Source: Metellina segmentata (Eukaryota; Arthropoda; Arachnida; Araneae; Tetragnathidae). From it: DNA of 64,000 bases. The stretch lies in NCBI GenBank assembly GCA_947359465.1, contig OX375873.1, forward strand, positions 94,511,478 to 94,575,477, read 5' to 3'. The translations under genes and the position numbers were made by a program. A model generated the notes under the pieces. That model worked only from the letters and a program-made list of their open reading frames with translations. It was not told where the DNA came from and ran no database searches. Shown piece by piece: positions 41,611 to 54,559 of the stretch. How positions within the stretch are numbered: position 1 is the stretch's first letter; each line of letters starts with the position of its first letter.

Positions 41611-42711
41611 CAAATTTAAAATTGGTTGAAATTTGTAATAAAAACTTGCACAATTTGTGTTATTTTTTGTATTATTTTTAAAATCGATCTTATACATATG
41701 CATATATTACTACAATGCCAAAAATTGTATTTTGTAAGAATTAAAGAGATTTAAGTTTTTGAATAAGGCAGTTGAGAAAATTGAATGGTGAAAGAAGTGA
41801 GAAACATGCTTTTTTTTTTACTGAAAACCGAAAAAATGAGTGTATTATTTTTTAAATTTTACAACTGAAATGTGTATCTTATTTTGAACACAACAATGAA
41901 ATGTGTTGATTTGGGCAACATTGTATATTTTAACCCCAAATTACTTAAATAATAGGGAGACAGAAAAATTAGAAATATTATTGCAAGTTGAGGTAATTTT
42001 GAATAAAATAGATTAATAGACCAAAATAAAAGGTATTTTTTTTTTGTTGAGTACAAAGAGAATTATTTTTTTGCTTACCTGAATTTTTAAAATTACAACG
42101 TTTGTAGATGTAAAATGTAAGTTTAGAAACAATTAAATTAAATGAAATAAGCCTGTGCCATGTGCAAAAGGAAAACAAAATTTTAAAATGTGAATTTTTT
42201 ACTTGATTATTTATCCCCGAGAGAGTATACATGTACACTTATTAAAATAACCATATGTGGCAAGAAATTTAAGTGATATCTCTTTATAAAAAGTAAAAAG
42301 GTATTAAATAATCTCAAACACTTGACCGTGGGAGAAACACGGTTGAATGAGACTGAGTTCTACGACTTTAAGGTGATTGTGCCTTGTTGATGCTGACAGT
42401 GAATCTTAAACGAACTGGGAACTGAAGTTTTTTAAATTGGAATGGGATATCAGAAGTGATGATTGGTATTTAACGAATGAATACGTTTAAACTTGCAGCA
42501 TGTCGAGTCACGATGGTGGCTTTAATAATAGTTCGCATGAGTTTGTTGACAGAGTGTTGTGCCATTGCACAGTGAAGGTGGATTGATATTTGTGAGACGC
42601 ATAATCGGTGCTCCAATATGTGCGAGAGTAGTCCAGATGGTTCCAATATATTAAAAAACTGTGTCGTGTGTTTTAAGGCCTCATTTGTGTGACGCGTAAT
42701 GTGTATAGATT
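41611..42711. other. AT-rich stretch without recognised genes
   Basis: Short frames here (60-86 codons) have low-complexity AT-driven composition and no family resemblance. Nothing else stands out. Confidence 0.5.
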
Positions 42712-44132
42712 TCTATAGTACTTCCAATAATGAAATTTGGCACATAAATAGTGTGAATATTTTAAAATTTTATAGTCCACTACGAATTTTAAAATTTAAT
42801 CCAGAAAATTTTAAAAGTAATGTAATGAGCTATTTAATTATTATTGTGTTCCTCCGAATAGAAAGTCTTCAATTGGCATTGACTAAATACATATTTACTG
42901 TGCGTATGTAGCTACCCGATTACTGGATATCCCTTATAAAAATTTATTGCATTTTTAAAAGCATATTAACTATTAGTTTGGATTATCATAATGTATAACA
43001 TAAGTATATATATTTTTGTGTTTCCTCCATTTTTGGAACTGGATCACAGTTGTGCAATACGTTGTTTGTTATTGTTTCTGTTTGAGAGTACGATAGTTTA
43101 TATTATAATTTTTAAAGCATATTAACTTTTCGTTTGGATTATTTGGATATCTTTTTAAAAAGCAGAGACCTGTTTCATCAATTTATTGTCGCTATGTATT
43201 CCGAGATTGAATCGGAGAAGGTGTGGTACATACCACTGAATAAGATTACTCAGAGTGGAACAGTATGCACATTTGAGAGATGCGTTGATAAATGGTGGAA
43301 ATGATGGGATAAAAAAACTAAAGTACACAGAAATGACTAAACTTCCAAAAAAGATATCAAAACCAAAAGTAAAAGTTTATGCTTTTGTAAATTTAAACGT
43401 TGCATAAATTATTAAAAAGTATTGGTATGCTTTTCAAAAGACACCCAAACACAGAAAAAAAATAGCATTAAAGATCAACAAATAACAGCATTTCGCGATA
43501 ACATGTTTTTTTTTGTTTAATTTACAGCCCCCAGTATGCAAAAAAGGCAGTGTTATAAGAAGCCAGCATTGGCAAAATGATGTTTAAATCCAAGACTACC
43601 TTTTTGGAACTGGATCACAGTTGTGCAATACATTGTTTCGTATCATAGCGGATAAAAGTAGCCTCGCGATAGGATTTTTAGTTGCGACGTGGGCTTTGTA
43701 TAAAGTGAATGTTGGTCTAACTACACTAAAGCGACAATGCAGTAAAATGACGACAATGTTATGCAAACATGACTGATATTTTCGTGAGGCAAAATATAGC
43801 AGTGTAATCTAAAGGGAGAAGCCGATACTAAACAAAAGCATAAAAACAGCATTTGTTTTAGTCGTATAACAAAACATTGTGGGGCGTACGTGAAAAGAGG
43901 CTGTTATAGCAAAATGCCATAATTTTGTTATTATTTTATGAAATTTTTTGTTTGTTTCCGTGTTTGAGTGTCTTTTGGAAAGAATAGCAATATTTAATTT
44001 TGATAATTTATGCAATATAAAAATTTACAAAAGCATTACCTGTTACTTTTGGTTTTTATATCTTTTTGGAAGTTTAGCAATTTCTGTGTACTTCAGTTTT
44101 CGTACAGCAACATTTCCATCCTTCATCAACGC
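42712..44132 (+). repeat. Large direct repeat, copy 1
   Basis: It begins TCTATAGTACTTCCAATAAT and ends TTCATCAACGC. Copy 2 lies at 44479-45899, a constant offset of 1767 bases at both ends. The inner part contains imperfect inverted repeats: AATTTACAAAAGCAT...TTTTGGTTTTTATATC at the right answers ATCAAAACCAAAAGTAAAAG...TGCTTTTGTAAATTT at the left. A 68-codon minus frame is conserved in both copies (MHKLSKLNIAILSKRHSNTE), but it follows from the duplication and need not be a gene. Confidence 0.85.
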
Positions 44133-44478
44133 CACTATTTGCTATTTGTGTTGTGGAAGTGACAGAAACACGTCCGTCTTGAAAACTAATCCTACAAAAG
44201 TTGCAAACACTTTTTATAGCACTTACATGCAACTCCTCTAATCCTTGACTGTGCTGGCTTCTTATACGACTGCCTTTTTATATTTGTCGGCACGGAACTG
44301 TGCTTGGCTGTTACATAACACATTTGCATAGTTCCATCTAACTCTGCAGCAAATTGCAAATTTAGATTAGCTTACAGAAATTAACATATTCCACAATGTC
44401 CTTAACTTTTGGCAGCGAGTCTAGACAATTATAAAATGAAGTACTACGTGTGTTGTATGTTCGGCATGTCCTGACAAA

Positions 44479-45899
44479 TCTATAGTACTTCCAATAATGA
44501 AATTTGGCACATAAGTAGTGTGAATATTTTAAAATTTTATAGTCCACCATGAATTTTAAAATTTAATCCAGAACATTTTAAAAGTAATGTAATGAGATAT
44601 TTAATTATTATTGTGTTCCTCCAAATAGCAAGTCTTCAATTGGCATTGACTAAATACGTATTTACTGTGCGTATGTAGCTGCCCGATTACTGGATATCCC
44701 TTATATAAAAATTTATTGCATTTTTAAAAGCATATTAACTATTAGTTTGGATTATCATAATGTATAACATAAGTATATATATTTTTGTGTTTCCTCCATT
44801 TTTGTAACTGGATCACAGTTGTGCAATACGTTGTTTGTTATTGTTTCTGTTTGAGAGTACGATAGTTTGTATTATAATTTTTAAAGCATATTAACTTTTC
44901 GTTTGGATTATTTGGATATCTTTTTAAAAAGCAGAGACCTGCTTCATCAATTTATTGTCGCTATGTATTCCGAGATTGAATCGGAGAAGGTGTGGTACAT
45001 ACCACTGAATCAGATTACTCAGAGTGGAACAGTATGCGCATTTGAGAGATGCGTTGATAAACGGTGGAAATGGTGCGTTAAAAAAACTGAAGTACACAGA
45101 AATGACTAAACTTCCAAAGAGATATAAAAACCAAAAGTAAAAGCTTATGTTTTTGTAAATTTAAACGTTGCATAAATTATTAAAAAGTATTGGCATGGTT
45201 TTCCAAAGACACCCAAACACAAAAAAAAAATAGCATTAAAGGTCAACAAAATAACAGCATTTCGCAATAACATGTTTTTTTTTGTTTAATTTACAGCCCC
45301 CAGTATGCAAAAAAGGCAGTGATATAAGAAGCCAGCATTGGCAAAATGATGTTTAAATCCAAGACTACCTTTTTGGAACTGGATCACAGTTGTGCAATAC
45401 ATTGTTTCGTATCATAGTGGATAAAAGTAGCCTCGCGATAGGATTTTTAGTTGCGACGTGGGCTTTGTATAAAGTGAATGTTGGTCTAACTACACTAAAG
45501 CGACAACGCAGTAAAATGACGACAATGTTATGCAAACATGATTGATATTTTCGTGAGGCAAAATATAGCAGTGTAATCTAAAGGGAGAAGCTGATACTAA
45601 ACAAAAGCCTAAAAACAGCATTTGTTTTAGTCGTATAACAAAACATTGTGGGGCGTACGTGAAAAGAGTCCGTTATAGCAAAATGCCATAATTTTGTTAT
45701 TATTTTATGAAATTTTTTGTTTGTTTCTGTGTTTGAGTGTCTTTTGGAAAGAATAGCAATATTTAATTTTGATAATTTATGCAATATAAAAATTTACAAA
45801 AGCATCACCTGTTACTTTTGGTTTTATATCTTTTTGAAGTTTAGCGATTTCTGTGAACTTTAGTTTTTGTACAGCAACATTTCCATCGTTCATCAACGC
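44479..45899 (+). repeat. Large direct repeat, copy 2
   Basis: It differs from copy 1 by scattered substitutions and small indels, so the duplication is not from a recent assembly error. The 346-base spacer (44133-44478) includes CTGGCTTCTTATACGACTGCC, an inverted match to GGCAGTGTTATAAGAAGCCAG inside the copies. Confidence 0.85.
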
Positions 45900-46009
45900 A
45901 TCGGATTTAGTCGTATGACAACAACAAAATGACAAAAATTAACTATACGAAAACCAAAGTACTACACAGAAACAAACAAAAGATTGCATAAATGAAACAA
46001 ACCAGAAAT

Positions 46010-46500
46010 TGCACAAAAGATCAAAATTAAATATCCAAACTAAAAGTTAATATGCTTTAAAAATCAAAATCCAAACTATCGTAGTATAAAAAAGAAACAA
46101 TAACATACAACCGTTATCCAGTTTAAAAAATGAAGTAAGCACAATAAAAAGATACTTATATAAAAGATTAAAAGTCAACGCTAACTAAAAGTTAACATGC
46201 TTTAAAAAAAGTAATACATTTTTGAAAGGATATGCAGTAATCGGGCGGCTACACGGCAACGGATACACACGCGCAGTAAATACGGATTCATTCAAAGCCG
46301 ATTCATGACTGTTGCCATTCGGAAGAAAATAATAATAATAGAACATCGCATTAAATGAATTTTAAAATTTTCAAGATTAAATTTTAAAAATCGGGCTGGT
46401 CTATAAAATTGCAAAAAAATTCGTACTACATGTGTGCCAAATTTCATTAGTGTGAATGCCATAAATTCGTCAGGGCACAACTTCATGACACACACACACA
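46010..46500 (-). repeat. Inverted partial copy of the repeat's head
   Basis: Read on minus, 46500-46230 gives ATGAAATTTGGCACACATG, TTTTATAGACC, TTTTAAAATTTAATCTTG and ACTGCGCGTGTGTA...CCCGATTACTG, matching the starts of both direct copies. The whole 42.7-46.5 kb block is thus flanked by inverted sequence, like a foldback element. It ends in an ACACAC run and TTTATAATAGTAGAGAAG, a common arthropod retroelement/MITE end. Confidence 0.65.
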
Positions 46501-46538
46501 CAAAAAAAAAACTTTACTTTATAATAGTAGAGAAGAAG

Positions 46539-47689
<1,151 letters not shown>

Positions 47690-48000
47690 TCGATACTGCT
47701 TCCTGAGGGAATGCACTTTGATTAATCTTCCAACGGCGAAATTTTTCTTCCATGACCGTTCGTCACATGTCAAAACCACTTTCGTCAGGACGATCATTTA
47801 CAATTAGATTTTTCTTTCTAAATTCTTAAATATGCTACTAGACACTATCCAATACATTGCCTTTGGAAACTGGGAATCCAGCATTTGTTACTGATACTAT
47901 CCAATCAGAAATTATTTGTTGTTCATTAGCACTCACTGTTGAAGGGACTCTTTTTTCGGTGTATTGACGATTTCCTTTTAACTTCATACTTTAAGGTTAT
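47690..48000 (-). pseudogene. pogo/Tigger (jerky-like) transposase relic
   Basis: Minus-strand reading: VPSTVSANEQQIISDWIVSV, then TNAGFPVSKGNVLDSV, then, after breaks, NDRPDESGF. This matches the CENP-B-type HTH region of pogo-superfamily transposases (family form: ...I..WI......GFPV.K..LLDSV.....NDRPG..W). Stops and frameshifts interrupt it. The rest of the transposase is not found. Confidence 0.65.
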
Positions 48001-48249
48001 TTGTGGCACACCGTGTTTTTAAACAGCAGTTGCTATGGGGACACCATGATTGACGCGCTAATAGCATTCATCATATTTTCTTCAGGATATATGCAAATTT
48101 TTAATGACTTAGTACCCAAGATGCTTATGTAGAAACAAACAAATAAATAAACATTTTAATAGTTTAATAAAATCTTTAATGGTCTGAAAAAATCAATGTT
48201 TTATATAACAGAACAGAAGAAAGAGAAACCACAAAGAAAAAAGGAATGA

Positions 48250-48870
48250 TTTTTATCCATGAACCAGTATTAGACAGGCTGATGCATCAGAAATAGAAAC
48301 GCATGTCTATTACTAGTTCCTTTGATAAGAATTAAATAAAACTTCCACAGAGCTATTATTCTTGATAAATTACTAAACCATCAAAGGCGTAGATTGAAGG
48401 GAAATAAAAATAATGAAATGATTCAGTATTAGACATGGGTGTTTGTTACTAGTTTTATAGCTGAAATGTGGTTCCAGTAATAGACACCCATATTTCGAGA
48501 ACAACAGGTTGTTAGCAACTTAATTAAACACAAGAAACAAACTATGCACAGTTTTTTATCTAAGAAATGACCATGTGCTGTTTAACGAATTAAAATTGTT
48601 CCAAATTGTGAATAAAATTTCGAAATTACCTCCTAAGGAAATCTCACATAGACAGACACCAAGCCTTGCCCAATCAGGAAATAAACTGTCAAGCGGCCAT
48701 TATGACATGATGTCACCCGTAATTCAGGCATCATCATCCAGAGTGCGCTAGCTGCAAGCCTTCTTGAACCTTCGATCTCTAGAAAGCGTATAAAGCTTAC
48801 TTTTTCTTTATGAATTGAAAAGTGTCTATTGCTGGTTCAGTGTCTATTACCAGTACTCTTTCCTCAATAC
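48250..48870. repeat. Cluster of CAGTAATAGACAC / GTCTATTACTGG words
   Basis: The word occurs at least six times in both orientations, near 48264, 48303, 48426, 48475, 48822 and 48840. It flanks the pogo-like relic on its upstream side and may be the relic's terminal or subterminal repeat. No frame. Confidence 0.5.
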
Positions 48871-48954
48871 ATTGATTCAGATTTGGGGGAATTTTTGGGA
48901 GTTCTTTTTGTTCCTAAAAATCAAGGGGATATTCTTAACGTTGTCTCGACGACG

Positions 48955-49245
48955 TATTTCGTAATTAAAAAATTATTGACCGGATCTTGATGGACGAGAT
49001 AGCTCGTCATTAGAAGGATATAAACCAGATTTTGATGGACGATATATCTCGTCATTAGAAGAAAACTGTCGAGGACTTCATCTCGTCATCATAAAAAAAT
49101 CGGCAACATCTTGTTGGACGATGTCTTGTTGAAATCTCTTGAATAGTTGATGAAACCCCTTGGAATCTTAACCCAGTGGTTCCTTGTCCGTACACATGAA
49201 ACCTCTTGGAATCTTAACCCAATGGTCCCTTGCCCGTGCGCTTGA
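48955..49245. repeat. Short tandem repeats: GACGAGAT units and a 47-base direct repeat
   Basis: 48988-49110 repeats TTGATGGACGAGATAGCTCG then TCATTAGAAG about three times, each with a self-complementary GACGA...TCGTC core, as in the piggyBac-like MITE at 27.7 kb. 49150-49243 is a 47-base direct repeat (TGAAACCYCTTGGAATCTTA then ACCCARTGG), two diverged copies. Confidence 0.6.
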
Positions 49246-49559
49246 GTTTTAATGAAAATCATTAACACTCAATGGCCGATCCTAGTCCTTCAACCTCGAT
49301 ATCATGAAACTCATTTATCATTCCCATTACATTAATTTTCCATGATAGAATGCCTCGAAAAAAGATTAATGAAGAGATATTCCCCTTGATGAACTAGGGA
49401 ACGGATGCAGAGTTTGATTAACAGAGATTTTTCAAACCATCCATAAATGATGTGCAACAACTCAAATACTTTACTATACATGTGCCAGTTTGAAATATTT
49501 TGATATACATCAGCATTGCGTCTGGTGAAAAAAAAATTAAGCATTCGATTCTTTTTTAA

Positions 49560-50430
49560 TTGGACGTGTGCCTAGTCAGCCCATAAACTCCGCACCCTCT
49601 GCTGAATTTCAACACCTATCCTACCCCAACAGCTTTTAATAGACTCAGCTTCCTTTGTCTCAGGGACGCTTCATCACTCCGACGAGGCAAATAAAACAAA
49701 ATTTTGATGTGTTAAAAGGGGGCGGCACCCCGTATAATGGAAATAACCTTTGTCACCCTATCAAGGTGCCAGAAAACAGCGCAAAGTAATAGCATTAAGA
49801 TGTTATCTTTCACGTCCCCATAATAGGATTCTTTATTATGGTGGCAGCAGCCCATAAGAGAAAACCACGTTCCGCGAGGTGATGAAAATGGACTGAGCTC
49901 TTTTAGACAAACATTTGTTCAGTACACTTTATAATACCAGGATGCGAGATTTAATTTCTTAGTTAAAAGAGCTTTTAATCTTTCCATGGGTCGCCAGCAA
50001 TCATTCACAAGGAACCAACCCTGAAGAATTTATATTATGGTTTAATGGAATAGAAGAAAGGAGACCGAAAATTCATAAGGCGATGGTATCTGCTCGGGTC
50101 ATCGTCGAAGATTTTATGAACTCTAAGTAATTCGAACTGTGTTTCGGCATCGTCATGGGAAGACATTATGGCGTGGTGATTGATACTTGGGAGACCTTTT
50201 GTGGTCGTTGGGTTTTCCATCATATCTGCTGTCTGCTTTGTAATGTGATAGCTCTGAACATGATTTTCAAATAAGCTTTCAAGGCTATGTAGTTGGCAGA
50301 GTTCCATTATTCTCAAGAAGCAGCATCAAGACTTCTTTTATTTACGTATTGATAGCAATGACCTGTCAGAAGTTTCCATTTTCCAACTGTGCATTAGTCT
50401 TCATGCATAGTTTAAAGGAAGGTAAACGTT
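49560..50430. other. Island of balanced base composition, candidate regulatory region or exon
   Basis: Noticeably less AT-rich than its surroundings. It contains GGGGGCGGCACCCCG, CCCATAATAGGATTC and several TAAT cores. On minus, 50316-50035 is open for 93 codons (from MELCQLHSLESLF onward, ending SPFFYSIKP) with varied residue use unlike the AT-driven frames nearby. I recognise no domain and see no clear splice acceptor with a pyrimidine tract. It could be a conserved noncoding element. Confidence 0.3.
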
Positions 50431-51689
50431 ATGCGTTTATAAATTACTTATATGGATTCGCGTTTGCGTCAATGTCTAAGCATGTTTGTGAGCACAACTA
50501 AAATGTTAAAATGTATAATAGTTTTTTTTTATTTATTGTATCTAAGAAGCAATGATTCATACATTTTAAAACGATTTGCTGTTAAAAGGAACCTCTATTT
50601 GTGTTTAAACAAACAGGATAAATGCTTTTTCATTCTGAAATACTACACAAACGAAGTATTTAAATGTTAAAGATGTAGGTATATGTTCATTAACAAGGAA
50701 TAAGCTTTCGATGGATTTAGAGAAATCCATTAATTATACATAATGTAAAATTATAATTCACAGTATTTGTTACATTTCATCTCGGATAAAAAAAGCTATT
50801 GGAGCTACAATGTGTTTGGGCACAAACAAGAAGAATGTTAATTTCCTTTCATCAAAAGTATTTTTTATTTTACTGTAACTTTAAACGTAGCTTCAAAAAG
50901 CTGACTTCTAAGCTAGGCGCTATTATTTTTAACTACAGTCATTTACCAAAGATAAAATCTATATTTTACCACAGACAATCGTGTGCTTTTTGTTCATCAA
51001 ACTTTGTCGCAAGGGTAACTTAAGTAATTCGAAACGCATGTCCAAAAAGCCAAATCATGCTAATTGACTATGCTATATGATCTTCCCACTCAGAGTGAAC
51101 TCATGCATATCTTAATTTCCCATCATACAATTTTTCACATAGAGTGTAATCTGTTTTCAAATTCTCTACATGAAAATCGCATTTGCGCCACAGATCCTAA
51201 AAGCTTCTAAGACTCGAAGCCCTTCAGCAAACAAAACGTGTTCTTTATCTCTCAATTCAAAATGGTTTGAAAAACACAACACCTGCAATGTATTGCTTTT
51301 ACCCCATGAGTACAGATTTATTTGAAAAAAAGTAGTTCGAATTATCGTTTGCACATTAGTTACTGTTATATTTTCGTATTATCGTCTGTACACTAATTGC
51401 TGTTATATATTTTCGTATTATCGTTTGCACGCTAGTTACTATTACATTTTCGTATAATTTCGTTTGATAAGAATGGCAACAGTATGAGAGAGATCGCTCA
51501 GCTTCTGATCTCCGCGTTCATTCCAAAAAAGAATGTCTGATAACGCAGCCGTATAAATATGTCTATGTATGGAGTCGGATTAAATAAAATGTATTTTTGT
51601 AGAGAACGATTGAATAAGTGGATTCAAAGAGAGTCTCGTAACACCAATCACTCTTGCCATGAACAAGAATGTACATGTTTAATTTTGTC

Positions 51690-51782
51690 CTAGTTTGAAT
51701 GACGAATTAGACTCGTCATCCATAACTTAGGCTAAACAAGTGCATGACAAGTCTCAGTCGTGAAATGTTCCCAAGGGGTTAA
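51690..51782 (-). mobile_element. piggyBac-like terminal fragment
   Basis: Read on minus from the TTAA at 51779: TTAACCCCTTGGGAACATTT then CACGACTGAGACTTGTC, with GACGAGTCTAATTCGTC further in. This resembles the TTAA-start ends of piggyBac elements. The matching left end is not clear. Confidence 0.4.
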
Positions 51783-52018
51783 TTACCACCAGTCCAGCGA
51801 AATTTTTATCACTAATTGAAGATGAGTCTAGCTCTGAATCGTCTAACCGAGAATTTCCATTTGAAGATGCTATTAAATCTTCTGCGGAACTTGCATTTCG
51901 GGCCGACGGCTCTGGTCATGAAGTATCCGTCCGTACGGTTGCATCCGGAGTAAAACTGTCATCCCAAGCCCATCTCGCTGCCATGAAATTGAAAGGTCCG
52001 CCCCCAGTTCTTCATTAA
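51764..52018 (+). other. Open 84-codon stretch without recognised domain, possible exon
   Basis: The frame is open from a TGA at 51761 to TAA at 52016-52018. Its translation includes SPAKFLSLIEDESSSESSNR, then EFPFEDAIKSSAELAFRADG and HLAAMKLKGPPPVL. Composition is coding-like (acidic, Ser-rich) and the DNA is less AT-rich than its flanks. The only AG before the coherent part (51790-51792, CCACCAGTCC) lacks a pyrimidine tract. It touches the TTAA end of a piggyBac-like fragment, so it may be a broken gene or part of a mobile element. Confidence 0.25.
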
Positions 52019-53023
52019 TGAACCACTCCCGCAGTCCGCGAGTTGTCTGAAATGTCCCGAATCGGGTGATGGGGTGCGGCCATGATGTTGGCAGCCGAGG
52101 GGTGGAGGGAAGCGTTGTAATTTGCTGTTTAAGACACTCTTTACAAGCACATTTAGGATGATTTTAATCGGCTTCAATTTGACGGCAGAAGCTTTGGAGG
52201 TCGAAACCTTTTAAAGTTGAGTTCCTCCTTCTCAACGTCTTGCAGTGGATCGTGCACCGGAATTTCACCAATAAAAAAGAAATCCGAATACTTTTAATGT
52301 AATGTTATTTCCACATGCATTGCGCTCCACCATTTTAATTATAAGAAGACTTAAGTTGAAACTATTGAGAGAACGGTGATCCGACGACTTGTTATGAAGT
52401 TTAATCTATTTTTGAGATGCTAGAAAACTGCACTTACAAAGGTGAAAACTAACCTTTGCATGTTACCAAAAAAAAAACCTTGCATTGGAAAGTAGACGTA
52501 GTCACCAAATGAGATGCTTTCTAATTTTAAATCGATTTTTTAACTCATCATAATTTGTATTTTCAGTTTATATAATGACTGGCATCCTGTTTATTATTTG
52601 ATTTTGACAACGGTGGTATGTTCTGTTCAGTCGAATTGGTTGTTTTGGCTATAGAAACAAGGTCGTTAATTTTGAAAAGGGATGATTCTCGAGATGGCTT
52701 TTATTTAGTTTTTTGCTAATGTTGGGGCTTATAGAGGTAGTTAATTAGTATCAATCTTCTCGACACTAAGCAAAAATCTTAACAAACACATCTCTAATTT
52801 GACATAAAAAGCTCCAGTATGACAAATTAGAAAACATTTATGAAAGCTGTTAAGGCGAGTAAATCTAAGGTTGCAATGCGCCATCGCCATCTATGTAAAA
52901 CAGTGGAATTGTACAATCTGGTATCAAGACAGTGGAGCTTGAGCATGTACCACGAGCAGGTGTATGAGCGCATCTTCCTCAATCTTGAGTTTTGTTGAGC
53001 AATAAAGATACAGTCCACTAGAG

Positions 53024-53905
53024 CAGTGGTCCCCAACCCCCGGGCCGCGGACCGGTCCGTGGATCAAATGGTACCGGGCCGCCCAAGGAACATTAAATTA
53101 TGTCCAGTTTATTCCGTTGTTTTGGTTGCTGTCACTGCAGAAAACCCCGCTTCATACATATAGTTTGTCGGAAATGGCAATAGGGATTAAAGCGCTGTGA
53201 TGGCGATCTCAGGGTATTCCGCCATGACTTTAATTCAGAACATCGGCAGAGTTGTTGACTCGAACGTAGTTTTAAGGCCGCCTTTATTTGCAATCTCCAG
53301 CAGTTGATCTTCTTCTTGCACATACATGCTAGATTCGCCTGATTTGTTGACAAATGGGTCGCGGATCCATTCTTTACTAGTTCGTGGATGTCTTGTATTT
53401 GAGAAGTAGCGCTCGAACTCTTTAAAAGAAAAGACAGGTGATCGTGCACCTACTGGGAGAATGAATGTTTAGGCTCAGTCTCGCCTAAAATCCCCGCTAT
53501 GTCTGAAACATGTCCAAAATGCCTTTGTTCACGTGCCGTCCCGACAACTTCAGTTTGGCTTTAAATGCAGCTACTTTGTCTGCCAAGTTGAAAACAGCTG
53601 TCACATTTGTCAAAATTGGATCAAAAATATCACCCCCAGATGAAACCGTCTCGTTGCAAAGAAACAAGCTCAGAGTTCTCGTTGATTTAGCGGTCTAGTG
53701 AGTTAAAATGTTAAATAACTTTATATTCAATTTTTGGTGTAACTAAATTTTATTTTGAAGGCATGTTTAAATACAATTAAATTAAAATTGTTAAATCAAA
53801 ACCAATCTAAAATATAAACAATCAACGTCCCCTCCCTCAGTGGGCCGCGTTAAAATTATCAAACGCTGATCCGGTCCGCAGCGATAAAAAGGTTGGGGAG
53901 CACTG
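53024..53905 (-). mobile_element. hAT element with perfect 8-bp target duplication
   Basis: Termini CAGTGGTCCCCAACC (left) and, reverse complement, CAGTGCTCCCCAACC (right). CACTAGAG flanks both sides exactly (53016-53023 and 53906-53913). Minus-strand relics of a ZBED-type hAT transposase remain: EYPEIAITAL, LLPFPTNYMYEAGFSAVTA. At 882 bp it is a deleted, non-autonomous derivative. The overlapping minus frame of 105 codons is a shifted frame of this relic. Confidence 0.88.
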
Positions 53906-54559
53906 CACTAGAGTATTTGTGAGTTGATTATGAACTATCGATGGACCCAACAAAAGCATTTATAGAAAATCGGGTGAAGTCTGTTTCTATTGCAACAGAC
54001 AGGGGCACACTTTGTGTCAGATGAATAACCAAAAGATATATTGTTTGTCCGCCACAAGAATTTCTTCAGTTTTTCAACAACGGATTAGAAATTTGGCGAT
54101 GTTTTCAGAACTTTCAAAAGTACTCAAAATATAGCTTTTAAAAATAAAACTACAATTAAACTACGATTTAAATTTACTGTCAAAAGAATCATAGTCATCA
54201 ACTGAAGAAATTTTTTTTTATTTTAAACCGTATTTCTAAAATTAAACGGGATTTTACAAAGGGTACTTCCACTTCACTATACTTAGCTTTGGTAGCGTTA
54301 TTTAAAAGTTCAAACAGTACAATTCATTAGTCAACCACAGTGATTGAGATAGATGAGTCATTTTCAGTGAGTTCTTGCTCAGTGAACTCATTTGTCTTTC
54401 TTTTCTCAATACCCACAATAATTTCCAACGCTATTCGAATATTAATTTTCTACTTTTCCGATTTTTTCCCCTGATTCTCAGGTACTTTAAAATTGAACTA
54501 GTCAATGAGAAGGTATAATCACATAAGTAGCAGCACTGGGAACGAGAAGTCAGGAATCG

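Noticed and set aside
53132..53449. 105-codon minus frame as a gene
   Set aside because: It lies fully inside the hAT element, and the recognised transposase motifs are partly in another frame.
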